From positions 62,001 through 126,000 of the forward strand of contig JAODTK010001865.1 in assembly GCA_026419785.1 (NCBI GenBank): DNA of 64,000 bases, read 5' to 3'. This document shows positions 24,356 through 36,827 of the stretch, piece after piece. The position numbers and the translations under genes were made by a program. The DNA comes from Sclerodactyla briareus (Eukaryota > Echinodermata > Holothuroidea > Dendrochirotida > Sclerodactylidae). Below the pieces are notes generated by a model. That model saw only the letters and a program-made list of their open reading frames with translations, did not search any database and was not told where the DNA came from. The number at the start of each line of letters is the position of its first letter. Position 1 is the stretch's first letter.

Positions 24356-24978
24356 TCTAGTTATGGGGCAACCCTAGCTGACCAGCATGATGCTGAAATC
24401 CATTTTATAGCACTATAAATAACAAAATGTTGCAGGAGTTTTAATCATTTCAACCCCTCAGTCATGTTATTTCCATTCACCTAACATTATTCCTATCTGG
24501 ACAGACAGAGATTTCATCTATTGTCAAACCTGCCTTTTAACTTGAGGTTCACTCCTGCCTGGGGGGGGTTTCCCCCAATAACCTCTTCTGGCCCCCTACA
24601 CTGACCATATAATTAAACAATCAGTCATTTGTTTACTTACTCTCAGGCACCTATTCAGAATGAAGGGGGACAGGTTACACCTGCAGTAGCTCGGGGGTGT
24701 GAGATGGGGGGGGGGGGGGGGTGGGGGGGGGGGGAAGAAATAACTGCCATTGGACGGCTATTATTAAATGGAATCTTATGGGTGACACGTAGGATATAAC
24801 AGACAAACTAACTTAATTATTTGTTTAGTTTTTCTCTGGCATTACTATTTGCTTTGCCCATACATGGTGATTCGGGAATGAAATACTAATTTGTGTTCCT
24901 CTCGGGAATTCTGAAGCTGGCCGTTTGGTCACATACGATTGTATAAATGTACCCTTGCTCTTTTTTTTTCATATCCAG
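24356..24978. other. Intron with interrupted poly-G run
   Basis: Contains a G run at 24706-24734 broken by one T, then ordinary intron ending in a T-rich tract and atatccag. Confidence 0.6.
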
Positions 24979-25064
24979 TTTGAGCGTGAGATCATCACTC
25001 AGTTTGATGTTCTAGTGGAGGAGGAGGTGGGTGATGAGGAATCAGGAATCCTCTTCAAGTCCAT
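24979..25064 (+). CDS. DOCK1-like: DOCK exon 9
   Basis: Intact 86-base exon between atatccag and gtgagt. It reads FEREIITQFDVLVEEEVGDE then ESGILFKSM, aligning with family [22 protein letters not shown]. The phase joins cleanly to exon 8 (complete codon before it). Confidence 0.93.
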
Positions 25065-25669
25065 GTGAGTCATGGCTGATCTTACCCACTGTATTCACAG
25101 CATTAAATGTTGTCTGGACTGTTCAGAAAACTAAGTTTCCTCTTTGTTTTGCCATGTTTTCTTATGTGTATGTGTGTACCAAGTTTGCATTCTGGATGTG
25201 AAAAAAAATTCAGTATTCCTCAAAAAGGAACCAGATTTTCCAAGTTTCACCATATGAGTCTTCAGTTCACTTGACCGGTCAATAAGTGAACAAGAAGAAC
25301 AAAATCCAAGAGATCCCTATAAGAATATGTAAAGTGACTCATATTCGTGTGAGTGGTAGGCAGTTCGCAAGGTAACTTGGCACACATAACAAACGCGATC
25401 AGGAAATGGTCTGTACAGCAGCAGGATGTTGAACTTGGATATGCTTGTCTTTGAAAACAGAGGACCTTGATTCAAGACTAGATTTGAATCATTCTCATAA
25501 CTGATTTGCTCAATAATCTGAATGTTTTTCTACCTAGATTTGTAGCTACCTTTAGTGAAATGAATGTTAATTTGTGCAACACCCTTTGTTGCTCTTTTTT
25601 TCACACACTATACTGTCTAATCTCTCCTTTGTTGTGTTCTCTCTCTATGATTGCTGATTTCTTCAAAAG
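25065..25669. other. Intron, nothing recognised
   Basis: Ordinary intron. The 3' end is strongly pyrimidine-rich (tctctcctttgttgtgttct, ttgctgatttcttcaaaag). Confidence 0.5.
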
Positions 25670-25806
25670 CACAATGTCCTGCACAGAGATGGTCTTCACT
25701 TTGTAACTCTCATCAGTAAGCTTCTTGAGAGAATTGCTGGACTACAGGAACATCATCCATGAAGAGAATAGAGAGAACAAGATGAGCTGCACTGCTTCCA
25801 TCTACG
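25670..25806 (+). CDS. DOCK1-like: DOCK exon 10 (start of DHR-2 approach, LLDYRNII)
   Basis: In the phase set by exon 9 it reads TEMVFTL, a TAA at 25704-25706, then LSSVSFLRELLDYRNIIHEE and NRENKMSCTASIY. This aligns with family GEVFALLVSSLLENLLDYRT and DESKENRMSCTVN. Apart from that single in-frame stop the exon is open. It ends at a ggtgag donor and is followed in the protein by NFYKE of exon 11. Confidence 0.92.
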
Positions 25807-27144
25807 GTGAGAACTGCGTTACGTTCATGTTGAGTTATTTTCATTCACTCATGTTCAAAGTTTTCATTCGGTATTACAAACATTTTGGGCTTCCAGTTAG
25901 CCAGTGTTTTTTTTTTGGGACACATCCTGGGAATTTGGCCAGAATGGAACCATTCAGCGCCTCATGTGTAAAATTAAACTTGAGACGTTTTCAGAAGGTG
26001 AGTTATCCCAATCCGCAAATTTTGAATTTTGGGGTACCTCTGACAGACTGAAACTTTGGTCTAAAATACATCTCTGGGTCAGGAAGTAAACAGAAAACAT
26101 CTCTGGGCAGCCCTGAAACATTTTTGCTTGTATTTCCGAATAGGTACACCTCTCCCTCCTAGCCATAGCTTTATGGGTCCAGAAACATCATGGGCTGCAA
26201 TTACCAACAAAACTGGAGGTGAATTGCAGCAGTGCCATGCTCACTAAATGTTGTAAAAATCATGTCAAAAGGGGGGAGCACAGAGTGGCCTGATGATTGT
26301 AGACACTCATACTGGGATTGTACACGAGTGTATGCAGAAGCCATATGTGTGGTCAATCCATCTTCAGAAGTGGGGGGGGGGCATGACCAAAGTGGCAAAA
26401 AATTACTGTGTGAAAGAATAAGCAATTTGAAAAAAGGCCATCATCAAAATGTGGGGGGACACCCCCCCTCCCATCCCCCCAGTTTTGACACCAATGGCAG
26501 AGGCTATTCAGCCAGGGTTCTCTGTCCGGTGACTCAATGACAATCACACTAGTCTAAATGTTGAGAAGATACAATGACTGTTACCCTGAGAAACTGGAAG
26601 AGATTGATCGAGAAATGACTGATGACTGGTTCTTTGAGATGTTTCTAGCTCTCACCCTTAGTCATTGATTATTGTTTCGGAGGAGGATGTCTCCTCCCTC
26701 ATTACATGCCTAAGGTTGGTTACTGGTATTATCACTGCGATGTTGGTGCCACATTTGAATGAAACATCCTATAAGATAGAATAGATTCACTTTTCAATTT
26801 TAGTTATAGTTATAGTATAATTATAGTATCTATACCCTGGACAAGGGTGAGTCATTGTCAATTGTGTACTTTTCTTGTACATTGACACACACACCTCAGT
26901 AACCTGGATGACTACAACTCCACTCCCTGAAAAGCCCCCTCTCCCAAGAAAAAAAATGCTTCCTGTCCATCATCCTCTACATAATCAAGTGAAAAGACAC
27001 CCCAGAGTGAGTCAATTCTACGACCATTCTGTGACCATGTCCATGGTGTTGCGGGTGGGTCATTCATTTGACAAGTGTGCATTTTCTTGTATAGAGCTAT
27101 ACCACTGAGCATATCAATATAGCTCATTTCATCCAGTCAATAAT
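25807..27144. other. Intron, mostly unassigned
   Basis: Contains a G run near 26370-26380, and a short open stretch near 26570-26665 reading YPEKLEEIDREMTDDWFFEM that I cannot assign. No DOCK homology seen here. Confidence 0.4.
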
Positions 27145-27445
27145 CAGGGTTCCTGCAGTCATGGAAAAACCTGGAAACGTCATGGAATTTTCATCAAAAT
27201 AAAAAATCCAGGCCTGGAGAGAAGTTTTAAAAAATTCAGTGTGAGATTGTTGAGTCATGGAAGTTTTCATGAACTGATGTGTGTTTACTTTCTCACAGCT
27301 GTTTAATGTTGTTGCTTCGGCTCTCTTTAAATGTTCAGTTGAACATTCTATGCAAGTATGTCTAGAGAAGGGTCATGACTCCCGCCTATATTTGGTCACT
27401 AACAAAGTCATGGAAATTAATTGCTCAGAATCTGCAGGAACCCTG
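27145..27445. mobile_element. Short hAT-like non-autonomous element
   Basis: A 301-base segment is bounded by perfect 14-base inverted repeats, CAGGGTTCCTGCAG at 27145-27158 and CTGCAGGAACCCTG at 27432-27445. CAGGG termini are typical of hAT elements. The flanks (caataat / attaatat) only roughly match, so the 8-bp target duplication is not exact. The interior repeats catggaaattt-like phrases and has no coding part. Confidence 0.7.
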
Positions 27446-27536
27446 ATTAATATTCTGACAAGCATGAATGGGTTTAAATGTGTGTGTTTTTCGTTCTTCA
27501 CACTTTCAATAAACCACAATTGTAATTGTTTTGCAG

Positions 27537-27668
27537 AATTTTTACAAGGAGATTGACAGGCAGGACATGTACATACGGTATCTGTATAAACTATGAGACC
27601 TTCACCTTGAATGTGAGAACTACATCGAAGCAGCCTATGCTCTACAACTCCGAGCTAACAGACTCAAG
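27537..27668 (+). CDS. DOCK1-like: DOCK exon 11 (DHR-2 lobe A start, [12 protein letters not shown])
   Basis: A 132-base, 44-codon exon between ttttgcag and gtaact. It reads [19 protein letters not shown], a TGA at 27594-27596, then [19 protein letters not shown] and ANRLK. It aligns with family [20 protein letters not shown] and DLHRDCENYTEAAYTLLLHA. The stop replaces the conserved Arg of KLRDLH; the first tandem copy downstream has CGA (Arg) at the same codon (27780-27782). Otherwise intact. Confidence 0.95.
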
Positions 27669-28505
27669 GTAACTCAAGTCATACTGTACTAGATAGGGAT
27701 AGCCACGTGGGGATCATTAGAGGGGGGTGGGTGGGGTGGGCGTACTCTGTTCATGTACATCCGGTATCTGTATAAACTACGAGACCTGCACCTTGAATGT
27801 GAGAACTACATCATAGCAGCCTATGCTCTACAACTCCGACTCACAACCAAGGTAACCCAAGTCTACTGTACTAGATAGGGATAGCCATGTGGGGATCATT
27901 AGAGGGGGGTGGGGGGGTACTTCTGTTCATGTACATACCGTATCTGTATAACTACAGACCTGCACCTTAATGTGAGAACTACATCGATGCAGCCTATGCT
28001 CTACAAATCCGAGCTAACAGATCAGGTAACTCAAGACAATACTGTAAGCTAGATAGGAGGGATGTCCCCACGTGGGGATCATTGGAGGGGGGGTGGGTGG
28101 TACTCTCTGTTCTGTTACATAACGGTATCCGTATAACTACAGACCTGCACCTTGACTGTGAGAACTACATCGAAGCAGCCTATGCTCTACACAAACACCG
28201 AGCTAACAGACTCCAAGGTAACTCAAGACATACTGTACTAGATAGGGATAGCATGTGGGGATCGTGGAGAGGGGGGGGGGGGGGGGTAGGGGGGTACTCC
28301 GAGCTACAGACTCAAGGTTACTCAGGTCATTATGTAATAGATAGGGATAGCCATGTGGGGATCATTAGAGGGGGGGGGGTGCTGGGTGGGGGCGGACGCT
28401 GTTCATGTACATACGTGGTATATGTATAAACTAGAGACCTCCTTGAATGTGGAACTACATGACGCAGCCTATGCTCTACAACTCCAAGCTAACAGAGGGT
28501 GGGTT
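27545..28505 (+). repeat. ~180-bp minisatellite carrying most of exon 11 plus its donor
   Basis: Beginning within exon 11, five to six units repeat the exon from gtacatacggtatctg to its end, the caag|gtaact donor and ~70 bases of intron ending in a G-rich block (attagaggggggtggg). Copies start near 27754, 27930, 28117 and 28405, with a partial one near 28295. Later copies are ragged with many single-base gaps. The acceptor and first codons of exon 11 are not repeated. Confidence 0.88.
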
Positions 28506-29043
28506 CACACTATTCTGATACCCAGTGGACCCACCAGAAGAGAAGAAGTATTTGTATTCTTGTGTTAAGATGATTATTGTTTTAGCCCTCTTGAAGCTGG
28601 GGTTGTTCGTATCTGTTCCCAAAAAAAAAAAAAATATCAGCCCCGACTGACTGAAAGATTGTCTTTCTCCAAATTACCAATTGGGCGTGGCCGTGTGAGA
28701 AGCACATGTTTGCATTGTCAAACTGCTAACGGCAATCCTCGATGTCACGATGTGGTGAACAGCTGTTGCGGTCCAACCTTCACGGACCTTGAATATTCCG
28801 GAGTTAGGTGTATTTTTCTCTTTATCAGTGTATGCGATTAGCTTTATCCATATTGTAAGCAGATTTTAATTTGGACAAACACTTGAGTAGTATGTGTGTG
28901 CGTGATGGCGCACTGCAGAAATTCCGCTATTGGTGTACATAAAGCAGCAGGTAATCGGGGAATATCAAGTATCATCGTCTTAACGCAAGACTATATGCAT
29001 ACACAACATAGAATTTTAATTACTACCATGTTTGTTATTACAG
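28506..29043. other. Intron, nothing recognised
   Basis: Ordinary intron with an A run at 28621-28634. It ends in atgtttgttattacag before exon 12. Confidence 0.5.
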
Positions 29044-29154
29044 TGGTCAGATGTCCCCGTTGTTGCCAACCATAAGCATGTCCAAGATGCCAAACTGAGA
29101 GGCAGCTTAAAGATGTACCTACTCATGACTAGTGGAACTCTTTCGACAAGAAAG
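29044..29154 (+). CDS. DOCK1-like: DOCK exon 12 (DHR-2 lobe A, QWSD...FDKK)
   Basis: Between tattacag and gtaaga. It opens with WSDVPVVANHKHVQDAK and closes, in another frame, with SFDKKG. The family reads LLQWSDKPCVPHLL ... QQELKEKLYQEIISYFDKGK. The middle (QLKD / KMYLLM) slips frame twice. The following family segment beginning GKMWEKAI is not found downstream. Confidence 0.82.
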
Positions 29155-29576
29155 GTAAGAGCCATCTCACATTACTGCTCTGGAATGCTTGCTTGGATAT
29201 TTGTGGCAGTGTATTGATTCAAGAACCTGTCGAAACCCCATGTCCCCTAATTGGAGATTCTATAGCATATGCCTCATTGAGATTACCAATGTAACTTTGA
29301 TGAAATTTGACAAACTCAGGCATCCAATGTGGCGATGTTGGTGCAGCCCTTGAACTATATTCAGTGAATGGCGATTATTCAATTTTCTTCTCCATGATAA
29401 CAGCACAGCTGAAATTCATATCCTATTTTTAGTAGATAATCTTCATACATTCTATGTTTTCTTGTGAACAATTCTCAAGAACAGGTTTGAATGCAGCTTT
29501 CATAACAATTTTGTTTTTCACTTTTTCATATTTCAAATTGCATGTCTTACATTGACTTGATAATGCTGTCACAAGG
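29155..29576. other. Intron before DIRS copy 2
   Basis: AT-rich intronic sequence; searched for the expected next DHR-2 exon and nothing found. Confidence 0.5.
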
Positions 29577-29735
29577 TAAACTACTTCCGGGCATTACCTT
29601 CGTGGACTTACTACAAAATGCATTTTCGGCCAAACGACGCTTCAACCACACCCTATACCATAAAAAAAGAAGTTAAGCACAGCCCGGTACCGAAAGCAGC
29701 GTAACTAGCTGGGAGCTGTACGGGGCTGCACTATC
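29577..29735 (+). repeat. Left inverted terminal repeat of DIRS copy 2
   Basis: Aligns with the left arm of copy 1 (ttacttcc/cttcagg edge, then ggacttactac, cattttcggcc and ggggctgcac) and is the inverse complement of 36828-36965. Confidence 0.78.
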
Positions 29736-32700
29736 ATTCTTGTCGGTGTGTGTTGCACAGCAACAACCAGGCTACTGGTATTCGTTGAGTTCCGCTTCTC
29801 ACGCCACTTCTGCCACTATCCAACACTATCAGGTGATATAATCTTTTTTGGGGTTGTGGGTGTATTTTCCGTAATTAATTCACGATTCTGCATTCTTGGG
29901 ATCTTAAAACTTTCGATAGCCGCAGTGCGGTCTTGTGTGTGAGCGGGTATTTGTGTTTTAGGCTTCGTGCGGGCCGAACGTGCTTGGTGGGGGCTGGGGT
30001 TTTATCCATCCCTACCCGCCCGGGATAGGTGCGTTATTCCTTCCCGATATCTTGTTTTGTTCGTTTGAGCCTTTCTGGGCTCTGTCCGCCCCCTTGGGCT
30101 CCGGAGGGGGTGTTTTCCCCACTAGTCGTAGCGGTTTTCCCACTCCTTAGATATCGCTAGCTTTGCACTAGGACTTCTACAGACTGTGGCTAATGGGGGT
30201 TTCCGTTCCGGTGAATTTGTGTGTTTTCCCCCGTCGTCGGCCTCAGGGTGGCTAGGCCCTCAGGCGATCAGAGCGCTGGGCTCTCAGGCCGGTGCCTAAT
30301 TTGAATCATAGGGCAACCTCCGTCCTTTTTAGCATTGGCTCCGGATGCCTTTGGGGGTGCAAGTGTTGTGGTCTATAGTCTATTTATTTCATATGTCACG
30401 CATATGTTGCCGCTGTTGCGGGCTATAGCTGGGGAGGGGCAAAATATTTTCTTTTCACTGTCAGGACGTAGCAATTTTTGTTCCTCTTTAATGAGCCATC
30501 TTCGGCGGTGACGTCACCGCGGTAGCTTTGGCGGACATCTTTATTTTCGCCCGTCAGGGGATTTTTCCCCTCCCTGGTGGCCTAGGGGGGCCGTGGACTC
30601 AGGGGTTTGGGTGTCTTTGGGTTCCCTCTAAGGGCCCTCTGACCGGTCATGCTTTTCCCTCCCCACCCCTCCTCGGTAAGTGGGGGGGGGCCTTTAACGT
30701 TTCGTGCAGTTTTCACGTTTGCACTATATCTCGTAAACGGTAAGCCATAGGGGGGTACAAAGTTGCAACTTTGATTTTAGAGTAGGGCCGGAGGGGGTCA
30801 TTGTTGGACCACTGGGCGGCCTCTCCGGGTCCGTTGACCTATTTCGAGTACATTGTCTATGTAGAGTACTTAGTTTGAGTAATTACTGATTTACAAACTT
30901 GGGTTCGTTTGCTTTTTACAGTTCTGTAAGATGAGGAGCATTACGTTACATTGTCCTCGAGACAGCGCACTCCCGCAAGGGAATCAGGGGTCCTCCCGTT
31001 TTACTGCGGCGTCGGGCTTGCGTGCGCTCAAAATCCACGCTTGGTGGGGATCCCTTGGGTACCCGTCTTCGGAGAGTCGGGACCTTGGAGTAGTCTTCCT
31101 TCACCCTCCACTGCTGGCTCCTTTGTTGGGTCCGCCAGTACTGGGGGGAATGAGGCCCTGCGGTTGGCGAGACTCGGTGGTGACGGTCACTTGTTGAAGT
31201 GCCACGGGATTAATACATCGTCACCACGGGTCTTTCAGGGACCATTGCGATCCCTATGGGCACCTCGGTGTCTCAGTCACCCCTCCCTGCTCCCTTCCAC
31301 ATCAGGCGGACCGTGCTGCAGGCGGGCCTGGGTGGGGGGAATGAGGTCTCCGCGGGGACCACTGTTTTGAAGACGACTACGTTGGCGCTGCCGAACCTTT
31401 CAGGAGGTCCATGTCCCCTACACGGGTAGGGCAGGCCTCCGCGTGTGGGTTCGGCTCAGGCCACCCTACAGGACCCGGTTGGCCCTGCCTGGGGGTGGCA
31501 CGAACCAAGGGCGGGGCGGCCAGGGTCAGGGACGTTCCTTCCAGTGGGGGGGGGGACGGGTTCCTGGGAGCACCACCGCCATCTGTTTATGGCGTTCTCC
31601 CCGGAATACTGTTCGGGACGTAGGCCTGGTAAGTGTTCAGGGGACGGCCGCCACAAGGGGCTGTCAGGTGAAGTAGTCATTGTTAGTGCGGCCCACCCAT
31701 TGGGCTATCACGTCGGTCGCCCGAAGGGGCACCGTCATGGGCGTACGGGGTTTTGGGGGCGCGGCCCCATGGGCTGCCAGCCCAAACAAACCTCGCCACG
31801 GGTTCTCCCGCTTGGGTCTCTTTGGGGAGCCCCACCCACTCCTGGGATGCTCGGGAAAACTTGCGGTCCGAGACTGCGGGACCGGTCGGAGTCCATTGTT
31901 GTCCCTCCGATCAAACCCCAGAATGCAAGCCAGTCCGTGCGATGGAAAACGGGGGTCACACCCTGAAGTCGTCCTCGGATGAGGAAAAGGAGCAAACAAC
32001 CAAGCCTCGTACGTCCTGTAGCCTAAGAAGAAGAGCGATGCTTCAGGCAGGCAATTAGCTTCCACGTTGGAAGCTCTTCAGTCCCTGACGACGGGTGTTG
32101 GCTCAAGGGCGGTCAAGCCCGGAGTTGAAGGGACTCTCCAGCCCGGGACCGGGGGTCGTGGTCCAAATCCCCCATCCTCGAAACACCGGACACTCCCCGC
32201 GAGCCGGTATGGTTTTCAGTGTCCGGTCGTTCCTCCCCGGACGTCTCCGCCTGTTGTTAGGGCGACGGAGCCGTCGAGGGAGGACAGCGTCGATCTTCCC
32301 CGCCGGTATCGAACAGAGATAGACAGTGGCACGCATCCGACCGTTGGTCAGGATCGGACGCTACGTCTTCGCCGGCTGAATCTCCTGCCACAAAAGAGGG
32401 CGGGACGTAGGGCAGGAGTCCCTTCAGTTGACGGAAGAGCACCCGTTACGGGGCCTCGTTGAGGAGACACCGCGCGGCGGGACGGTAATGGCGCGGGCTT
32501 TTTTCCATGGACTGTCAAGACCAGGAGGCCGCGACGGAGGTCGCCAGGCTGGGGCGTTTGGACAGCCCGGGGTCCGCCTCCGACCGCTATACTCCCTATG
32601 CGCTGACGTATTACAGATTTCCAGGCTAGGGCTGGAAGTCCCCGTCGAGGTCCCACAGCGGGAGTACGCCTCTTTCGAGTACACAGGCACCAGTACGATG

Positions 32701-35700
32701 GCCATTTCGTTCCCCTCCCTGCCGCCGGCGGCGTGGGACAGGCTGGTATGTCGGGGAGGACGTCGGTTCTCCCGGCCAAGGAGGGGGGAAGGACTTCCTT
32801 CCGTCTGAGGAGAGGCACCAGGCGTGAACGAGACGGCCGATCTCAGGTTTTTGACCGTGCAGCGAGAGATCGTATCCATGTCTCGGCTCTCCAGATTTTC
32901 TTACGGAGTGGTTGCCAAGGTGACGGCGCAGCAGACCCCTCCTTGCGGGAGGGGTGATGGCGAGAGTCCAGTTGGCGATTACTAGACTGGCCTGCGATCA
33001 GTTTGCCCGCTTGCCGTTAGTGCAAGTCTTGCAGCGGAGCTGTGTCTACCGGACTGGAACATCTATCCGTCGACGAGGACGAATCCGAGCAACCCCTATT
33101 TTGGTCCCCGACTTGGAGGCTGTTTTCCCAGGGTCCTGGAACAAGCGACGCTTCCGGGTGGAAACGTACTGGGAGACGGCAGACGTGTCACCGTAGAGGA
33201 CAGTATTAGGGTCAGAGCCGCCGCGCTCGGGGGAGCCCTCACGCGTCTCGGCCCTCCCGGAGGGGGAGGGTTCCTCCAACCCCCATAAGCAGGAAGGGGA
33301 ACACGGCCAAGCGTAGGCAGCCCAGGGGGGCGCATTCTCCTGACGTGGCAGAAGGAGGAGGCGATGCCTCCAGCCAGCCCATGGGTAAGGGACTACCGGC
33401 CCCCTGTCCCGGAACACCCCCGGGCGGACCCCACCGGTGGGGGGGTCCTCTCCGGGACTTTGCGGGGCGTGGCCCACTGTCACCCCGGACAGGTGAATCC
33501 TGGCCACGCTCTCAAGGGGTATAGTCTCTGGAGTTTACGGCGCCTCCCCCGGTCCCGCGGACCGCCTCCCAGGCGTCGCGTTGGAGAGGGAGATCTAAAC
33601 CCTTTTGGCCAAGTGGGCCTTAGCCCCTCCTCCACGGAAGGGCCCCGGTTTGTGGCGTCCTTCTTCTGACGTCCAAGTGGGACGGTTCTTGGCGGCCGAT
33701 ATTGAATAGGCGTCCTCTCAACCGTGTAGTCCGCACACCCCACTTCCGCATGGACAAACCAGGCGGTGAGTTTCAAACACTGAGGAGGGGTCTCTTGGGC
33801 GACGTCGGTGGGACCTAGCGGATGCCATACTTGCATATCCCCGTCAGGCGGGGAGGATTCCTTATTCTATGCTTCCGCGACCACGCGACTTCTCCTACCG
33901 ACTACCGTACTCCAGTTTGGGTTGTCGGACGGCGCCCCGTGGTTTACACGGGTCTCGAGGCCCACGGTGTTGGCCATCGGCGTCGTCAGGGGGTAAGATC
34001 CACTTATCGGAACCGAATGGCTTATCGTGGTGGACTCAGCGGCGGGTTCAGAGGAGCACCGGCACGGTTCTGGACTTGGCTCGGACTGAGGATGGCTACT
34101 TCAAATTCGCCAAGTCCGACCTGGGACCGTCCCCACAGATCGTTTATCTGGCGTCATGTGGCAGTTGAGTGAGCGGACTGGGTGGCCACCCCCAACCCGG
34201 GGAGACTGGAATTTAAGTCCCTGAAGGGGTGTGTCTGCTCAGGGCAGAAGTCTGCCTGCGCGGGAGTGGGCGGTTATCTCGGCTTCATGGCGAACCTAGT
34301 GGACCTGGGCCCCTTTTGCCGGCTGTACATGCGCGCCCTCCAACCACTCTGGGCGTGTTTGCGCCGTCGTTGGAAACTGTCGACGCCCGGACGTGGCAGC
34401 CACACCCGGGACCCGATAATCCGGTGGTGGCGGAATAGGGAAAACGTTCATGAGGGGGTAACAGTTCCCCGCCTTCCCGTCCCACTTTTTGCCCACGTCC
34501 GACGCCTCGTGGATGCGTGGCCGTGTGGGTTCGGGAGTTACGGGGAACCACTAATGTGCTCGAGTTGCTGGCGTCGTTCCGCGCATTGAATTATTCAACG
34601 AGAGTGGCGGGGCCGTTCGCCCTCATAATGGTCCGTTGCGACCAGTACCGCGGGCGGTATCGTACATACCCAGCAGGGGCAGGACGCCTTCGCGGAGTCG
34701 ATGGTCAGTGACATAGGATCTGTTCCTGTGGTTCCGCACGCACGGGGTGCGGTTTCAGGCGGTTCACCTTACGGGTGCAAAGAACTCCATCGCGGACAAT
34801 GCTCTCGCGCATCACTAATGCTCCGACAGAGTGGTCTATTCACGTCGGAGTTGTGCAAGCGTTGTTCGAGGCGTGTCATGTCCGGAGTTGGACTTGATTC
34901 GCATAGCCTCTTAAAAGCAAAGATGCCTCTATTCTGCAACCCTAGTCCCGTAAAGGGGCGCCCTGGGTGGTTCGATGCTCTGGATCTGGTTTGGGCCTTT
35001 ATCGATGCGTACGCCTTCCCGCCGTTCGGCATAGTCGAAAGGTTGGCAGGGAGCCCGTGTTGGGTCCCACTGATAGTGCCGGTTTGGCCGAACAGAGCTG
35101 GGTTCCGGCGGGACACTTCTGGAGTTGCTGGCGGAGGCGCGCGCGACTTCTCCCCGGCCTTCTGGAACACCTGGTGCTACGGGTCTGGGGGAAAAGCGCC
35201 GTCCGCACGGAGCTCTGGGCTTGGTTGCGTGGCGTGTGTCAGGGATTACCTCCGAGCGTCGGGCCTTCGGAGACGGATGCCGCGTGGCGGCCTGGGGTCG
35301 GAGAATTTACACCCTTCGCCTGTGTGAATCGCGACTCGGATTGTAAGAGGGTGTGTGCTTGATCGCAGGTTTCTACAGGCCGCGTCCACTGTCGGGGAGG
35401 TGGCCCGATTTCATCCCTCCTTGTTCGTTAGGGCGGCAAGTGAACCGCTCCGCGGTTACCGTCGCTGTTGCGGCTGTACATACGGTTTCGGGAATGGTCA
35501 ACGGTGTATTTGCGAGGCCATTTGACCTTCTCCTTCGTAGTATGTTCTTGATATCGTCCTAGGGTTCGCACTTTCTAGTTCCGCACTGGGACATGGGGGA
35601 CGTCCTGCGGATACTAGCGGAAGCCTTCCAGTGAACTGTAGCGGACTCTATCGCTGCAGCTGTGCGGTTGAGACAGCGGTACTTCTTGCGGCGGGCATAG

Positions 35701-36639
35701 GCTCGGAGCCCGTGGGGCCTGCTGCTCCGTCTATCCTCCCCGGCCATATGCGTTTCGAGCCTAACGGGGTCAGCCTGGGTCCGGACCCGTCGTTTCTCAC
35801 TAAGCGCAGTCGGGTCAATTCTTCTCCCGGCTCCGATTTTCATCGCGTTGGCTTTTGGGGCGTGGAGGGGGACGAGGTGTGGTGTCCGGTTCGGGGCCTT
35901 TTGGGGTTTACCTGGTTCGGACCCGTCCCCTCCGTAGTCCGTGTACGTCGCTGTTTGTTTTCAAATCACGCAGCGACCTCATACGACGCTCCTCCATGGA
36001 TACGATCTCTGCGCTGGATCGTCAGCGAGTGATCCGCCGCGCGTTGGTCCGTCTCGACCACGCAGAGCTCTCGATTGGCGGGGGGTTGCCTCCTCCCTTG
36101 CTCCTCTATAAAATGGGTGGCCTTGGAGAGTTTCGTACAGGCTGCGCGATGGATTCTCGAGAGGATACCTGTAATTCGCTTCCCCCCTACCGTCGGGACC
36201 CCCTGCGGAGTGAATCCCCGCATGGCTAACCGCTTTCCTCCGTCCTTCCCCCGCGCGGGGGTCTCGTTCGTGTTCCGCGTCTGGTGGCGCCCCGGTCTCG
36301 CCGGGGGGGTACTGCCTCGCTCGATAAGCCTTCGGCTTTGTGCCTCTCCCCCCCCTCCCCACCCGCGGCCACCCGCGCCCTTGGTCGCTCTAGACGTGTT
36401 CTGTGTTGGGATGGGGAGGGATAGGGGGTTTTCCCCTCTCTCTTGTAATATAATGGGAAAAGGGGAGGGGATTTAAGATAGGATGTATGAGTAGGGTTTT
36501 GAATGGCCGGGGTGAGCTGTACTCAGACATCTTTCTTAATGGTGAGTGGTCTATTCTAGTTGGATTAATTCGCTCCCCCCCCCGGCTTCCCACCTCCTAA
36601 TGCGAGTGGTAGGCATAATAAAAAATTTTGTGGAAGTAA

Positions 36640-36765
36640 ACCACAAGCTCCTACACATGAAAAAGTAAAAACAAAATGCAACCCACACCTGAAGTACAAG
36701 TTAAACCCCAAACCCCTTCGTTAATGGGGGCTACTTACGAGGGGCAACGTTACCTTCTGGACAAA
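36640..36765 (+). repeat. Internal complementary region of DIRS copy 2
   Basis: Its right half (ccccttcgttaatgggggct onward to gcaacgttaccttct) is complementary to the right outer end near 36965-37006. The left half matches the left outer end only weakly. Confidence 0.6.
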
Positions 36766-36827
36766 ACCCGCCTGTCCTCCCCACTAAGGCCGGGGGACTC
36801 CTCAGGTGCTAGTTTGGCATGATAGTT

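Noticed and set aside
26562-26670. Open stretch YPEKLEEIDREMTDDWFFEM as a possible exon
   Set aside because: Does not match DOCK at this point in the order, has no clear acceptor/donor pair, and no family was recognised.
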